64,000 bases of DNA from Streptomyces laurentii (GTDB lineage Bacteria > Actinomycetota > Actinomycetes > Streptomycetales > Streptomycetaceae): positions 4,405,501 to 4,469,500 of the forward strand of contig AP017424.1 in NCBI GenBank assembly GCA_002355495.1, written 5' to 3'. The stretch's first letter is position 1. Each line of letters starts with the position of its first letter. The notes under the pieces were generated by a model, which was given only the letters and a program-made list of their open reading frames with translations, made no database searches and was not told where the DNA came from. This document shows, one piece after another, positions 8,196-16,721 of the stretch. The position numbers and the translations under genes are program-made.

Positions 8196-8939
8196 ATGCG
8201 TGAGCTGATCTACTTGTCCGAGAGCAAGCTGGCCCAGTTCCGAGAGAACGAAAGACCCCGCCGTCGATGGAGGCGGCGTATCAGCGAACTGGGGGCCACT
8301 GCTCCCCTTGGGCTTGGGGAACTGCAGTTCACATTGGCAGATGCCCCGCAAGGGCATCCGAACCTGGAACGAGTACTTCGGCACCTCAAGTCCTTGACCC
8401 CGAAGCCTGCTGAGTATTCCGAGGCGTCACCTGATGCTGGCCAGTGGGTGAAGTTCAAGACGCGCATGAACTATCAGATTGTGCGGCCGACAATACGCGC
8501 TTCGGACGACAACGGAGAACACTTCAGGGAGCATCCGATTGGACAGGAGGCTGTCGTGTTCTGGGAGCCTCACTCGCGGTTGGAACCCTGGTCCAGCTCC
8601 AAGCCACGACTCGTGCTCCACGGTTCCCCTGAGCATCTTCTGGGCTTAGCAGCCGCGTCCTCCGGGCCCACGGACCTGTCCGCTCCCCCTAGTCTTGGCC
8701 TCGGTTTCATGTCCCTGCTGTACGGCATGCAGCTCGGCATGGATCCCAGGCTGGAGGAGGCGCTTGGCAATCTGCTGAACCAGCTCGATGGACGTTTCCC
8801 GCCGCATGCTGCTGGCCTTTTCACCGGCTACGCAAGAGTCACATTCGGGTTGGAGGTACCGTTCTCCGCAGGTGAGGGCTCGGCAATAGTGCGGACTATG
8901 GTTGCCAGCCCTCTGTACGTTGAGTATGCAGCCGCCTGA
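8196..8939 (+). CDS. Low-GC orphan, SAVMC3_10250-like (247 aa), with a TTA codon
   Basis: The start MRELIYLSESKLAQF resembles the Streptomyces family named after SAVMC3_10250 (recalled, not searched). The function of that family is not known. Base composition is clearly lower in GC than all neighbours, third positions often A or T, which suggests recent transfer. Codon 151 (8646-8648) is TTA, read by the bldA tRNA, so translation would be tied to development. I noticed no other in-frame TTA in the window. ATG at 8196 is chosen for the family-like N-terminus; an ATG at 8154 in frame would add 14 residues. It stands alone between two strands of housekeeping genes. Confidence 0.7.
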   Translation: MRELIYLSESKLAQFRENERPRRRWRRRISELGATAPLGLGELQFTLADAPQGHPNLERVLRHLKSLTPKPAEYSEASPDAGQWVKFKTRMNYQIVRPTIRASDDNGEHFREHPIGQEAVVFWEPHSRLEPWSSSKPRLVLHGSPEHLLGLAAASSGPTDLSAPPSLGLGFMSLLYGMQLGMDPRLEEALGNLLNQLDGRFPPHAAGLFTGYARVTFGLEVPFSAGEGSAIVRTMVASPLYVEYAAA

Positions 8940-8956
8940 CTGGACCCCTACGGCCC

Positions 8957-10618
8957 CTACGGGGTTTCGGGGGCGGCGTCCCCCTTCAGCAGCTCGCTCG
9001 CGTCGACGATCCGGTACGCGTACCCCTGCTCGGCCAGGAACCGCTGCCGGTGGGCCGCGAAGTCCTGGTCGATGGTGTCGCGCGCGACCACCGAGTAGAA
9101 GTGCGCCTGGTGTCCGTCGGCCTTGGGGCGCAGCACCCGGCCGAGCCGCTGCGCCTCCTCCTGCCGGGACCCGAAGGTGCCGGAGACCTGGATGGCGACC
9201 GTCGCCTCGGGCAGGTCGATGGAGAAGTTGGCGACCTTCGACACGACGAGGACGTTGATCTCACCGCTGCGGAAGGCGTCGAACAGCTTCTCGCGCTGCG
9301 CGTTCGAGGTCTCGCCCTTGATCACCGGGGCGTCGAGGTGCGTGCCGAGTTCGTCGAGCTGGTCGATGTACTGCCCGATGACCAGGATCTGCTGCCCGGC
9401 GAACTTCTTCACCAGCGCCTCGGTGACCTTGCGCTTGGTCGCCGTCGTCGCGCAGAACCGGTACTTCTCCTCCGCCTCGGCCGTCGCGTACGCCAGCCGC
9501 TCCCCGTCCGTGAGGTCGACCCGCACCTCGACGCAGTCGGCGGGCGCGATGTAGCCCTGCGCCTCGATCTCCTTCCACGGCGCGTCGAAGCGCTTCGGCC
9601 CGATGAGCGAGAAGACGTCGGACTCGCGTCCGTCCTCCCGTACGAGCGTCGCGGTCAGGCCGAGCCGGCGGCGGGCCTGGAGGTCGGCGGTGAACTTGAA
9701 GACGGGCGCGGGCAGCAGGTGCACCTCGTCGTACACGATCAGGCCCCAGTCCCGGGAGTCGAACAGCTCCAGGTGCGGGTAGACGCCCTTCCGCTTCGTC
9801 GTGAGGACCTGGTACGTGGCGATGGTGACCGGCCGGATCTCCTTCTTCGCGCCGCTGTACTCGCCGATCTCGTCCTCGGTCAGCGACGTCCGCTTCACCA
9901 GCTCGTGCTTCCACTGCCGGGCGGAGACGGTGTTGGTGACGAGGATCAGCGTCGTGGCCTTCGCCTTGGCCATCGCACCCGCGCCGACCAGCGTCTTTCC
10001 CGCGCCACAGGGCAGCACGACGACACCGGAGCCGCCGTGCCAGAAGCCCTCGACGGCCTGCTGCTGGTACGCGCGCAGGGACCAGCCGTCCTCGGCGAGG
10101 TCGATACGGTGCGCCTCGCCGTCCACGTAACCGGCGAGGTCCTCGGCCGGCCAGCCCAGCTTGAGCAGCGTCTGCTTGATCTGCCCGCGCTCGGACGGGT
10201 GCACGGCCACGGTGTCCGGGTCGATCCGTTCGCCGACCAGCGGCTGGACCTTCTTCGACCGGAGCACCTCCTCCAGGACGGGCCGGTCGGTGGTCGTCAG
10301 CACGAGCCCGTGGGTGGGGTGCTTGGACAGGGTGAGCCGCCCGTACCGCGCCATCGTCTCGGCGATGTCGACGAGGAGCGCGTGCGGGACGGGGTAGCGC
10401 GAGAACTCCACGAGCGCGTCCACGACCTGCTCGGCGTCGTGCCCGGCGGCACGCGCGTTCCACAGGCCGAGGGGCGTCACGCGGTACGTGTGGATGTGCT
10501 CGGGCGCCCGCTCCAGCTCGGCGAACGCGGCGATGGCACGCCGGCAGTCGGCCGACCGCTCGTGGTCGACCTCCAGCAGAAGCGTTTTGTCACTCTGGAC
10601 GATGAGTGGACCGTTCAC
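8957..10618 (-). CDS. XPB/ERCC3-type DNA repair helicase (553 aa)
   Basis: Superfamily 2 helicase: an N-terminal damage-recognition-like region (about 1-180), Q-motif region WSLRAYQQQAVEGFW, Walker A PCGAGKT (203-209), DEVH box in VYDEVHLLP, motif III GLTATLVRED, and C-terminal motifs VVSKVANFSIDLPEA and QRLGRVLRPK. This is the bacterial/archaeal XPB family, a 3'-5' helicase proposed in nucleotide excision repair. Start GTG at 10618 (VNGPLIVQ). In actinomycetes the gene sits near the large Helicase_C_3-type protein, which is also here at 11366-14053. Confidence 0.9.
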   Translation of the reverse strand: MNGPLIVQSDKTLLLEVDHERSADCRRAIAAFAELERAPEHIHTYRVTPLGLWNARAAGHDAEQVVDALVEFSRYPVPHALLVDIAETMARYGRLTLSKHPTHGLVLTTTDRPVLEEVLRSKKVQPLVGERIDPDTVAVHPSERGQIKQTLLKLGWPAEDLAGYVDGEAHRIDLAEDGWSLRAYQQQAVEGFWHGGSGVVVLPCGAGKTLVGAGAMAKAKATTLILVTNTVSARQWKHELVKRTSLTEDEIGEYSGAKKEIRPVTIATYQVLTTKRKGVYPHLELFDSRDWGLIVYDEVHLLPAPVFKFTADLQARRRLGLTATLVREDGRESDVFSLIGPKRFDAPWKEIEAQGYIAPADCVEVRVDLTDGERLAYATAEAEEKYRFCATTATKRKVTEALVKKFAGQQILVIGQYIDQLDELGTHLDAPVIKGETSNAQREKLFDAFRSGEINVLVVSKVANFSIDLPEATVAIQVSGTFGSRQEEAQRLGRVLRPKADGHQAHFYSVVARDTIDQDFAAHRQRFLAEQGYAYRIVDASELLKGDAAPETP

Positions 10619-10772
10619 GTGTCGTGCATCCCTTCCACGCGGCCGAACGCGGCCAAACATCCAGTTTGCCTGATGCGCGGTGAGTGCGGGGCGGGGTCGG
10701 TCGATGACCGATCCGATGTCGGTGAGCTCTGCCAGACTGAACGTGACAGACCTCGGAGAGGGAGGTGGCGAG

Positions 10773-11369
10773 ATGAGCGTCGCGCACGATCCGCACTACG
10801 GGCCCTGGACGATAGAGCAGGTACTTGCTCTGGAGGAGGACCGTGGTCAGCGTCGTGAATTGATAGGGGAAGCGCTCTTGATGTCACCAGCTCCGGGTGC
10901 GAAGCACCAGCGGGCGTCGTCGCGGCTGTGGCAGCTGCTGGACAGCGCCGTACAGCAGTCCGGGGCGTCCGCCGAGGTGCTCGAAGCGGTGAACGTCATC
11001 CTCCCCGATGGGCTGTTCATCCCCGACATCGCGGTGGTCGAGGCATCGGCCGCCGCCGAGGACCCCATCGCCTTCGACTCCGACGCGGTCCTTCTCGTCG
11101 TCGAGATCGTCTCGCCGTCGTCCTCCGGCCGCCGCACCGACCGGCTGCTCAAGCCGCCGTACTACGCCGAAGCGGGCATCGAGCACCTGTGGCGCCTGGA
11201 GCTCGAACCCGTGCCCGCGCTGATCGTCTCGGAGCTGAGCGGTGGGCGGTACGTCGAGCGCGTGGTGGCCGAGGCGGGGCGGGAGACGGCCGTCGAGGCG
11301 CCGTTCCCGCTCAAGGTCGACCCGAGCCGGCTCGTCAGCCCACGTCGCAAGCGGCCGGACCTGCCCTAG
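10773..11369 (+). CDS. Uma2-family PD-(D/E)XK endonuclease-like protein (198 aa)
   Basis: Uma2/DUF820 fold: N-terminal ELIGEALLMSPAPGAKHQ, then the nuclease core with Asp in LFIPDIAVVE, Glu in LLVVEIVSPSS and Lys in DRLLKPPYYAEAGI, and the final LWRLE strand. Streptomyces genomes hold many paralogues of unknown biological role. ATG at 10773 follows GGAGAGGGAGG. Its TAG stop shares the tetranucleotide CTAG with the stop of the convergent gene. It separates the XPB helicase from its usual companion. Confidence 0.8.
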   Translation: MSVAHDPHYGPWTIEQVLALEEDRGQRRELIGEALLMSPAPGAKHQRASSRLWQLLDSAVQQSGASAEVLEAVNVILPDGLFIPDIAVVEASAAAEDPIAFDSDAVLLVVEIVSPSSSGRRTDRLLKPPYYAEAGIEHLWRLELEPVPALIVSELSGGRYVERVVAEAGRETAVEAPFPLKVDPSRLVSPRRKRPDLP

Positions 11370-14053
11370 ACCTCGTCGTCCGCCAGTTCCGCCACGCCCG
11401 TGATGCGGTGCAGGGGGTACGTGCGGACCTCGTCGGCCGTGTGGTCGTAGCCCGTCACGAAGCCGCCCTCGACCCGGACCGGGGCGATCACGCGCTGGCT
11501 GGCCGCGCCCTCCGCGTTGACGTAGCCGATCCAGACCGCCGAGCCCGTCATCGCCGCCGCCTGGACCGTGGCCAGGGTCTCGGCGGCGGAGGTACGGGGC
11601 AGGGTGCCGTTCGTGCGCGGGCCGGTCGTGTCCGTGGGTGCGGTGGGCTCCTTGCGGGCGACGGTCGCGGCCCGGTCGCCCGCGAGGATCGCCCGTACCG
11701 CCGCCGACAGCAGCGTCGCGTCCGGTGTGGGCGGGCCCTCGGGGACGGGGGCCGGGGCGGTGCGGGGCGGGGTGCGGCGGGCGTCGGCGCGGGCGATCAG
11801 GACGTCGCCCTCGGCGGACTCGGCCGCCGGCGCGTACCCCATCCCCCGCAGCCCGTCGAGCAGCGCCGTCGGGTCCGCCTGCGCGGCGAGCACCGTCGGC
11901 GCGAGCCGGCGCAGCCGCAGCGGGGCCGCGCGCCGGTCGGCCAGGATCTCGCCGAGCACGGCGTCGTCGTCGCAGCGGACATAGGACGAGGCGGCGCCGA
12001 CCCGCAGATGGCCGTGCCGCCGCGCGACGTCGTCGATCAGGTACGAGAGCGGCTGCGGCACCGGGGTGCGGGAGTGCGTGGTGAGGAAGGCGTGCAGGTC
12101 GGAGGCGGTACGGCCGGCGTCGAGGGCACGGCGTACGGAACCGGGCGTGAAGCGGTAGACGGTCGCCCCGCCCTTGGACTCGACGTCCGCGAGCACGGAC
12201 AGCAGGTCGGCGAGCGGGCGCAGCAGCGGCCCCGGCGCGACGGCGGTCAGGTCCGCCTGGAGCAGGACGTGGTCGACGGCCTCCGGGAGGAGCGGCGCGA
12301 GGAGGGTGGCGGCGCGCGAGGCGGCGACGGACGGTTCGCAGGCGTGCGGCCCGGCCGGGCCGGTCAGGCCGGTCAGGGTGTCCGGCGCGGCATCCGAGGC
12401 GACATCGGGCGCGGCCTCGGCGAGCGGCAGGTTGAGCAGCGCGCGGGCGGGCGCGGCGAGCGCGCCGCGGCCGGTGACGCCGAGGAGTTCGGCCTCCTCC
12501 AGGGTCCAGCGGGCGAGCTGTTCCCGCGGGTCGAGGGAGCCGTCCGCCCCGGCCCTCGGCGGGCGGTCCCAGCGCAGCCGCGCGAGCACCGTCTCCGGGT
12601 CGGCGGCGGCCCCCGGCGGCAGGGTGGCGAGGAGCCTGAGGACCCGGTGGCGTACCTCGGGCGCGGCCGAACGGTCCAGGCCCGGCCCCAGCGCGGCCAG
12701 CGTCCGCCCCTTGGCGTCCTGCCCGCCGACCAGCGCGGCGGTACGGGTGGCGGCCAGCCAGGTGCCGGCGATCGCGGCCCAGCGTTCGGCCGGCGGCTGG
12801 TCGAGCCAGGAGTCGTACGCGGGCGTCGGCGCGTACTTTTCGTCCGCCTCGCCGTCCGTGGCGAGCAGCCCCGCCCCGTACGCCAGCTCCAGCCAGAACG
12901 ACGCGAACCGCTCCGGCACGTCGAGCGCCGCCGCCGTCCGCTTGAGGTCGCGGACCGCGAGACCGCCCGCGCGCAGCACCGGCGGACCGCCCTGGTCCCA
13001 GGACTTCAGCAGCTCGGCGACGGTGTCGAGTGCCGCATATGCCTGCCCGGCCGCCGCGTCGTCCACCACCTGTGGACGGTATTCGCGCGCCGTCTCCACC
13101 TTCGGCGCGGCCGGCTCCGGCACCCGGTGCGCCCGTCCGCCGCGCAGATGCAGCGCCGCCTCGCGCGGCAGGACCACGGTGCGGGTCGAGGCGGGCAGCA
13201 GCAGACCCCGGTCGCGCAGCCAGCGCACCGGCGGCGTGGGAGAGGCCGTGACCTCGCCGTACGGCGGGCCCCAGACCAGCCGGTCGAGGACCGCGAGCGC
13301 CTCGGGCGGCGCGGTGTCGAGCAGCGCCGCCATCCTCGTACGGTCCGTGAACAGCTCCGTCAGCCCCGCCACCGCCGACACCGGATCGTGTGTCGCGGGC
13401 AGCCCGGCCGTCGCGATGATCTCCTGGAGCCGGCCCGGCGACATGCCGGACGTGGCCTCCGCGACCGTCGGGCCGAGGCCGGTGGGGGAGGGGTGCTGCG
13501 GGGAGGGAGCGAGGAGTTCGCGCGCGGTCCGCACCAGCCGCAGCCGCTCGTCGTCGCCCCACACCAGCGCCTGCGCGCGCAGCACGCCGACCGCGCGCGG
13601 CAACGCCCGTTCGATGGCGGGGTCGGGCGTGTCGCCGGTGAGGAGGGCGAGAAGGACGGGGTACGGGGCGGGGTCCGGCGCCACCGCCAGCGCCTCGGCG
13701 GTCTGCAGCGCGAACCGGTCGAGGCGTTCGAGGGCGCGGACGACCGACGCGCGCGTGCCGGCCCGGGTGGCCAGCTGGGTCAGGTCGTTCGGGACCGGCG
13801 CGAGGAGGTCCGGGCGGGCGCGCAGCAGCGCTGTGAGCGCGCCGTCGCCTCCGGCGCGCAAGGACTCCGCGAGGGTGCGCGGGACCTGGCCGGACGGGTG
13901 CGCGCCACCCGGAGTCCCGCCCGGAGTCCCGCCCGGAGTCCCGCCCGGGGTCCTCCCCCGAGTCCCGCCCGGGCTCCGGTCCGTACCCCCGCCCGTACCG
14001 CCGTCTGTTCCCTCGGGCACGTGCGCCTCCCGGTCGAGCTCACCGATCCCCAT
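11366..14053 (-). CDS. Helicase_C_3-type protein accompanying XPB (about 895 aa)
   Basis: A long Ala/Leu/Arg-rich protein of the actinobacterial helicase-associated (Helicase_C_3, XPB/Ssl2-like) family. No Walker motifs are present. N-terminal helical regions (RTLAESLRAGGDGALTALL) are followed by repeated winged-helix-like segments, and the end (TVQAAAMTGSAVWIGYVNAEGAASQRVIAPVRVEGG, then TYPLHRITGVAEL) is a WYL-like beta fold. Probable partner or regulator of the adjacent XPB helicase; function unproven. Residues 32-50 are GGTP tandem repeats from a 12-bp DNA repeat. Start at 14053 or 14062. Confidence 0.75.
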   Translation of the reverse strand: MGIGELDREAHVPEGTDGGTGGGTDRSPGGTRGRTPGGTPGGTPGGTPGGAHPSGQVPRTLAESLRAGGDGALTALLRARPDLLAPVPNDLTQLATRAGTRASVVRALERLDRFALQTAEALAVAPDPAPYPVLLALLTGDTPDPAIERALPRAVGVLRAQALVWGDDERLRLVRTARELLAPSPQHPSPTGLGPTVAEATSGMSPGRLQEIIATAGLPATHDPVSAVAGLTELFTDRTRMAALLDTAPPEALAVLDRLVWGPPYGEVTASPTPPVRWLRDRGLLLPASTRTVVLPREAALHLRGGRAHRVPEPAAPKVETAREYRPQVVDDAAAGQAYAALDTVAELLKSWDQGGPPVLRAGGLAVRDLKRTAAALDVPERFASFWLELAYGAGLLATDGEADEKYAPTPAYDSWLDQPPAERWAAIAGTWLAATRTAALVGGQDAKGRTLAALGPGLDRSAAPEVRHRVLRLLATLPPGAAADPETVLARLRWDRPPRAGADGSLDPREQLARWTLEEAELLGVTGRGALAAPARALLNLPLAEAAPDVASDAAPDTLTGLTGPAGPHACEPSVAASRAATLLAPLLPEAVDHVLLQADLTAVAPGPLLRPLADLLSVLADVESKGGATVYRFTPGSVRRALDAGRTASDLHAFLTTHSRTPVPQPLSYLIDDVARRHGHLRVGAASSYVRCDDDAVLGEILADRRAAPLRLRRLAPTVLAAQADPTALLDGLRGMGYAPAAESAEGDVLIARADARRTPPRTAPAPVPEGPPTPDATLLSAAVRAILAGDRAATVARKEPTAPTDTTGPRTNGTLPRTSAAETLATVQAAAMTGSAVWIGYVNAEGAASQRVIAPVRVEGGFVTGYDHTADEVRTYPLHRITGVAELADDEV
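13911..13958. repeat. 12-bp tandem repeat encoding Gly-Gly-Thr-Pro
   Basis: GGAGTCCCGCCC is repeated three times exactly (13911-13946) with a degenerate fourth copy. It lies inside the N-terminal coding region of the XPB companion and keeps the reading frame. Confidence 0.85.
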
Positions 14054-14094
14054 CCGCACCACGGTAGCCCCTGCGCAGGCGCTACCGTCGTGCC

Positions 14095-15057
14095 GTGGGG
14101 AACGAGGGGATCGAGAACGACCGGTTGGTCTTCGACTATCTGAGCCGCGTCGGCGACGTGGCGCAGCAGCGGCAGGTGACGGCGGCCGAGCGCCGCGAGC
14201 TCGTGTCCGGGCTGCGCGACGAGATCGAGCGGCGGCGCGAGGTGAAGGGCGAGGCGGTGCCCCGCATCCTGCGCGCGCTGGGGGAACCGGACGCGGTGGT
14301 CGGGCGGGTCGCCCCGGCGCGGGGCTCGGTTACGGGGCCGGGGAGCGCGGAGCCGGAGCCCGATGCGGCGCCCCCGGTGGAGCTGCCCCGGCCGCGCGCC
14401 TCCGAGCCGCCTCCCGGCGCGTCCGCGCCGTCATCGTCGCCGCCGGCGTCCGTTCCGCCGCCGCGCGCGGCGGAGCGGGCGGGGGGCGGGTGGTGGCGTG
14501 AGGACGCCATGTTCGGGGCCCGGGACACGGGCGAGGTGCCGGGCTTCGTCGGCGGCATCGAGATCGCCGACGTGCTGAAGCCGCCGCCGTCCGAGGACGA
14601 GGCGGAGGAGGACGGACGGGAGGCTCCGGAGGTCCCGGAGGCCGCCGAGGGGCAGGAGGTCCCAGAGGAAACGGAAGTAGAGGCTCCGGAACGCCGCCGC
14701 GCGTGGCGCGGCTTCGCCCCGGGCAATCTGCTCCTGCTCTTCGCCGCCGCCCTGCTCCTGGTGGGCGCCGCCCTCGGCTCGCTCATCCCGCTCGCCGCCG
14801 GCTGGGTCCTCGCGTACCTCTCCCGCGAACGCAAGGCCGCCGCCCTCGTCGTCCCCGGCGTGGTCGTGACCGCCGGCCTCGTCTGGCTGTGGGGCCGCGC
14901 GATGGGCCGCTGGGGCGAACCGCTCGCCCAGGGCGCGGCCGACGCGCGGGACGCCGGGCTGAGCACGGCGATCGGCGACTCCTGGCCGTGGATCCTGCGG
15001 GCCGCCGCGATCGCCTCGGGCCTGTTCCTGCTCTGGCGGGCCCGCCGCCGGGGCTGA
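14095..15057 (+). CDS. Membrane protein with HAAS-like N-terminus (320 aa)
   Basis: Residues 8-65 (RLVFDYLSRVGDVAQQRQVTAAERRELVSG, EIERR) look like a HAAS-type helical domain, found in proteins tied to PadR or sigma-factor signalling. A long acidic, Pro-rich linker follows, then three membrane helices (LLLLFAAALLLVGAALGSLIPLAAGWVLAYL, AALVVPGVVVTAGLVWLW, ILRAAAIASGLFLLW). Start GTG at 14095, 41 nt from the divergent start of the XPB companion, so the two share a promoter region. No PadR partner is adjacent. Role unknown. Confidence 0.65.
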   Translation: MGNEGIENDRLVFDYLSRVGDVAQQRQVTAAERRELVSGLRDEIERRREVKGEAVPRILRALGEPDAVVGRVAPARGSVTGPGSAEPEPDAAPPVELPRPRASEPPPGASAPSSSPPASVPPPRAAERAGGGWWREDAMFGARDTGEVPGFVGGIEIADVLKPPPSEDEAEEDGREAPEVPEAAEGQEVPEETEVEAPERRRAWRGFAPGNLLLLFAAALLLVGAALGSLIPLAAGWVLAYLSRERKAAALVVPGVVVTAGLVWLWGRAMGRWGEPLAQGAADARDAGLSTAIGDSWPWILRAAAIASGLFLLWRARRRG

Positions 15058-15086
15058 AGGGGTGGGCGGCGGGGTACGGCGAGGTT

Positions 15087-15431
15087 CTACGCCTGAGGAG
15101 CCGAGGGGTCCTCGTCGCGCAGGACCAGGGGCAGCAGGCCCGGGAACCGGGCCTCGAACTCGGCGCGTCGCAGCCGGTTGACCCGCCGGGCCCCCTGGTC
15201 GCGCTGTTCGACGAGCCCCGCCGCGCGCAGCACCCCGAAGTGGTGGCTGAGTGCCGCCTTGCCGACGGGTACGTCGAAGCTGCCGCAGGTCCGCGTCCAC
15301 TCCTCCGAGTCCGCGAGCGCGCGCACGAGGGTGAGCCGTACGGGGTCGGCGAGCGCCGCGAGGGCGGTGAGGAGCGGGACGTCGTCGGGGTGGGTGTGCT
15401 CGGGCGCGGCCCGGTGACTGCTCGTCGTCAC
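15087..15431 (-). CDS. ArsR-family transcriptional regulator (114 aa)
   Basis: Compact winged helix: PLLTALAALADPVRLTLVRALAD, then recognition region VGKAALSHHFGVLRAAGLVEQRDQGARRVNRLRR. The only Cys is in TRTCGS, so the classical metal-binding Cys pair is missing and the signal is more likely an organic or redox cue. Start GTG at 15431. Divergent from the quinone oxidoreductase at 15630, its probable target; an inverted repeat lies between them. Confidence 0.85.
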   Translation of the reverse strand: MTTSSHRAAPEHTHPDDVPLLTALAALADPVRLTLVRALADSEEWTRTCGSFDVPVGKAALSHHFGVLRAAGLVEQRDQGARRVNRLRRAEFEARFPGLLPLVLRDEDPSAPQA

Positions 15432-15451
15432 GCTGTCCTCCCATGCGCGTC

Positions 15452-15487
15452 GAGGTGGTCGAGGTGGTCGAGGTGACCGAGGTGACC
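15452..15487. repeat. 9-bp tandem repeat in the arsR leader
   Basis: Four consecutive 9-mers, GAGGTGGTC twice then GAGGTGACC twice, lie just upstream of the ArsR gene start, within what should be its 5' leader or promoter. Confidence 0.7.
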
Positions 15488-15549
15488 GAAGAGGGTCGAT
15501 GAGGTTGCGGGGGTTGCGGAGTGTTCGATGGCGATCATACAGTCGCGGG

Positions 15550-15569
15550 TGTTCGCTTTCCATTGAACA
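15550..15569. promoter_or_regulatory. Candidate ArsR operator
   Basis: TGTTC-N10-GAACA (15550-15554 and 15565-15569) is a perfect dyad in an unusually AT-rich patch midway between the divergent ArsR and oxidoreductase genes. This is the expected place for autoregulation and control of both. Not experimentally known. Confidence 0.45.
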
Positions 15570-15629
15570 GTTGAGACGGCGGTCGGGCTCCGTCCTGCCC
15601 ACCGCCGGACCGGAGACCGGAGGTGCGGT

Positions 15630-16622
15630 GTGCGCGCGATCGAGCTGGGGGAGTACGGCGGCCCGGAGGTCCTGAAGGCGGTGGACGTCGACGTTCCCGA
15701 GCCCGCCGCCGGGCAGGTGAGCATCGACGTGGCATATGCGGGGGTGAACTTCGCCGACCTCAAGGCCCGCGCCGAGGGCTACCGCGTCGACGCGCTGCCC
15801 GCCCGCCTCGGCCTGGAGGTCTCCGGCCGGGTCCGCGCCCTCGGCGCGGGCGTCACCGGCCTCGCCGTCGGCCAGGAGGTGGCGGCCCTGACCAGCGGCG
15901 GGGGGTACGCGGAAGTGGCCGTCGCCGACGCGGCGACCGTCTTCCCGGTCCCGGTCGGCCTCGGCCTGCGGACCGCCGCGACCCTGCCCACCGTGCTGCC
16001 CACCGCCCAGGCCCTGGTCCACGCGGTCGGCCGGCTGCAGCCCGGCGAGACCGTCCTCGTGCACGGCGCCGCGGGCGGCATCGGCACGGTCGTCGGCCGG
16101 CTCGCGAAGGCGGCGGGCGCGGGCGCGGTGTACGGGACGGTGTCCTCGTCCGCCAAGGCCGCCTACGCGCGCGAACACGGCTACGACGAGCTGTTCACCG
16201 GCGACTTCGCGCGCGACCCGGGCGCCCTGGAGAAGGCGGTCCGCGCGGCGACCGGCGGACGCGGCGTGGACCTGGTCCTGGACCCGGTCGGCGGCCCGCT
16301 GTTCGAGGCCGGGCTCGCCTCCCTCGCGGTCTTCGGCCGCCTGGTCTCCTTCGGCAACGCGAGCTCCGCCGCACCCTGGCAGGTCGGCCAGCCCGAGCTC
16401 TACCCGACCGGCATCTCCGTCTCCGGCTTCTCGATCCTCACCCTTTCCCAGACCGCGCCGGACGCCCTGCGCGCCCTCGCCGAAGCGGCCTTCGCCAAGG
16501 TCGTGGACGGTACGGTCGTCCTCCCCGTCACCGCCGAGTTCCCGCTCGCGGACGCGGCTGAGGCCCACCGCCTGCTGGGCTCCCGCACCAGCACGGGCAA
16601 GCTCCTCCTGAAGGTGGCATAG
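15630..16622 (+). CDS. Zinc-independent NADPH:quinone oxidoreductase (330 aa)
   Basis: MDR/zeta-crystallin type: N-terminal GroES-like fold (MRAIELGEYGGPEVLK), the NADPH loop VLVHGAAGGIGTVVGRLAK at about 145-163, and the family end TSTGKLLLKV. The Cys/His zinc ligands of alcohol dehydrogenases are absent. Such enzymes reduce quinones or enones in the cytosol. GTG at 15630, with GGAGG nearby. Divergent ArsR gene upstream suggests induction by an electrophile. A strong hairpin terminator follows 45 nt after the stop. Codons 35-37 contain GCA TAT GCG, the rare-codon palindrome seen elsewhere in the window. Confidence 0.85.
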   Translation: MRAIELGEYGGPEVLKAVDVDVPEPAAGQVSIDVAYAGVNFADLKARAEGYRVDALPARLGLEVSGRVRALGAGVTGLAVGQEVAALTSGGGYAEVAVADAATVFPVPVGLGLRTAATLPTVLPTAQALVHAVGRLQPGETVLVHGAAGGIGTVVGRLAKAAGAGAVYGTVSSSAKAAYAREHGYDELFTGDFARDPGALEKAVRAATGGRGVDLVLDPVGGPLFEAGLASLAVFGRLVSFGNASSAAPWQVGQPELYPTGISVSGFSILTLSQTAPDALRALAEAAFAKVVDGTVVLPVTAEFPLADAAEAHRLLGSRTSTGKLLLKVA

Positions 16623-16667
16623 GCCCTTCCGGAGCGCGGACCCTCAGGCTCTCAGCCCTTCATGACA

Positions 16668-16697
16668 AAGGCCGCCAGGCATATGCCTGGCGGCCTT
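16668..16697. terminator. Perfect 30-bp palindrome, bidirectional terminator
   Basis: Fifteen bases on each side of the centre between 16682 and 16683 are exactly complementary: AAGGCCGCCAGGCAT with its reverse complement. It lies between convergent genes (oxidoreductase and iron-import ATPase). A short TTC follows on the plus strand. The tip is GGCATATGCC, the recurring palindrome. Confidence 0.85.
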
Positions 16698-16721
16698 CAT
16701 CCGACGCCGAAAGGCCGCGCA

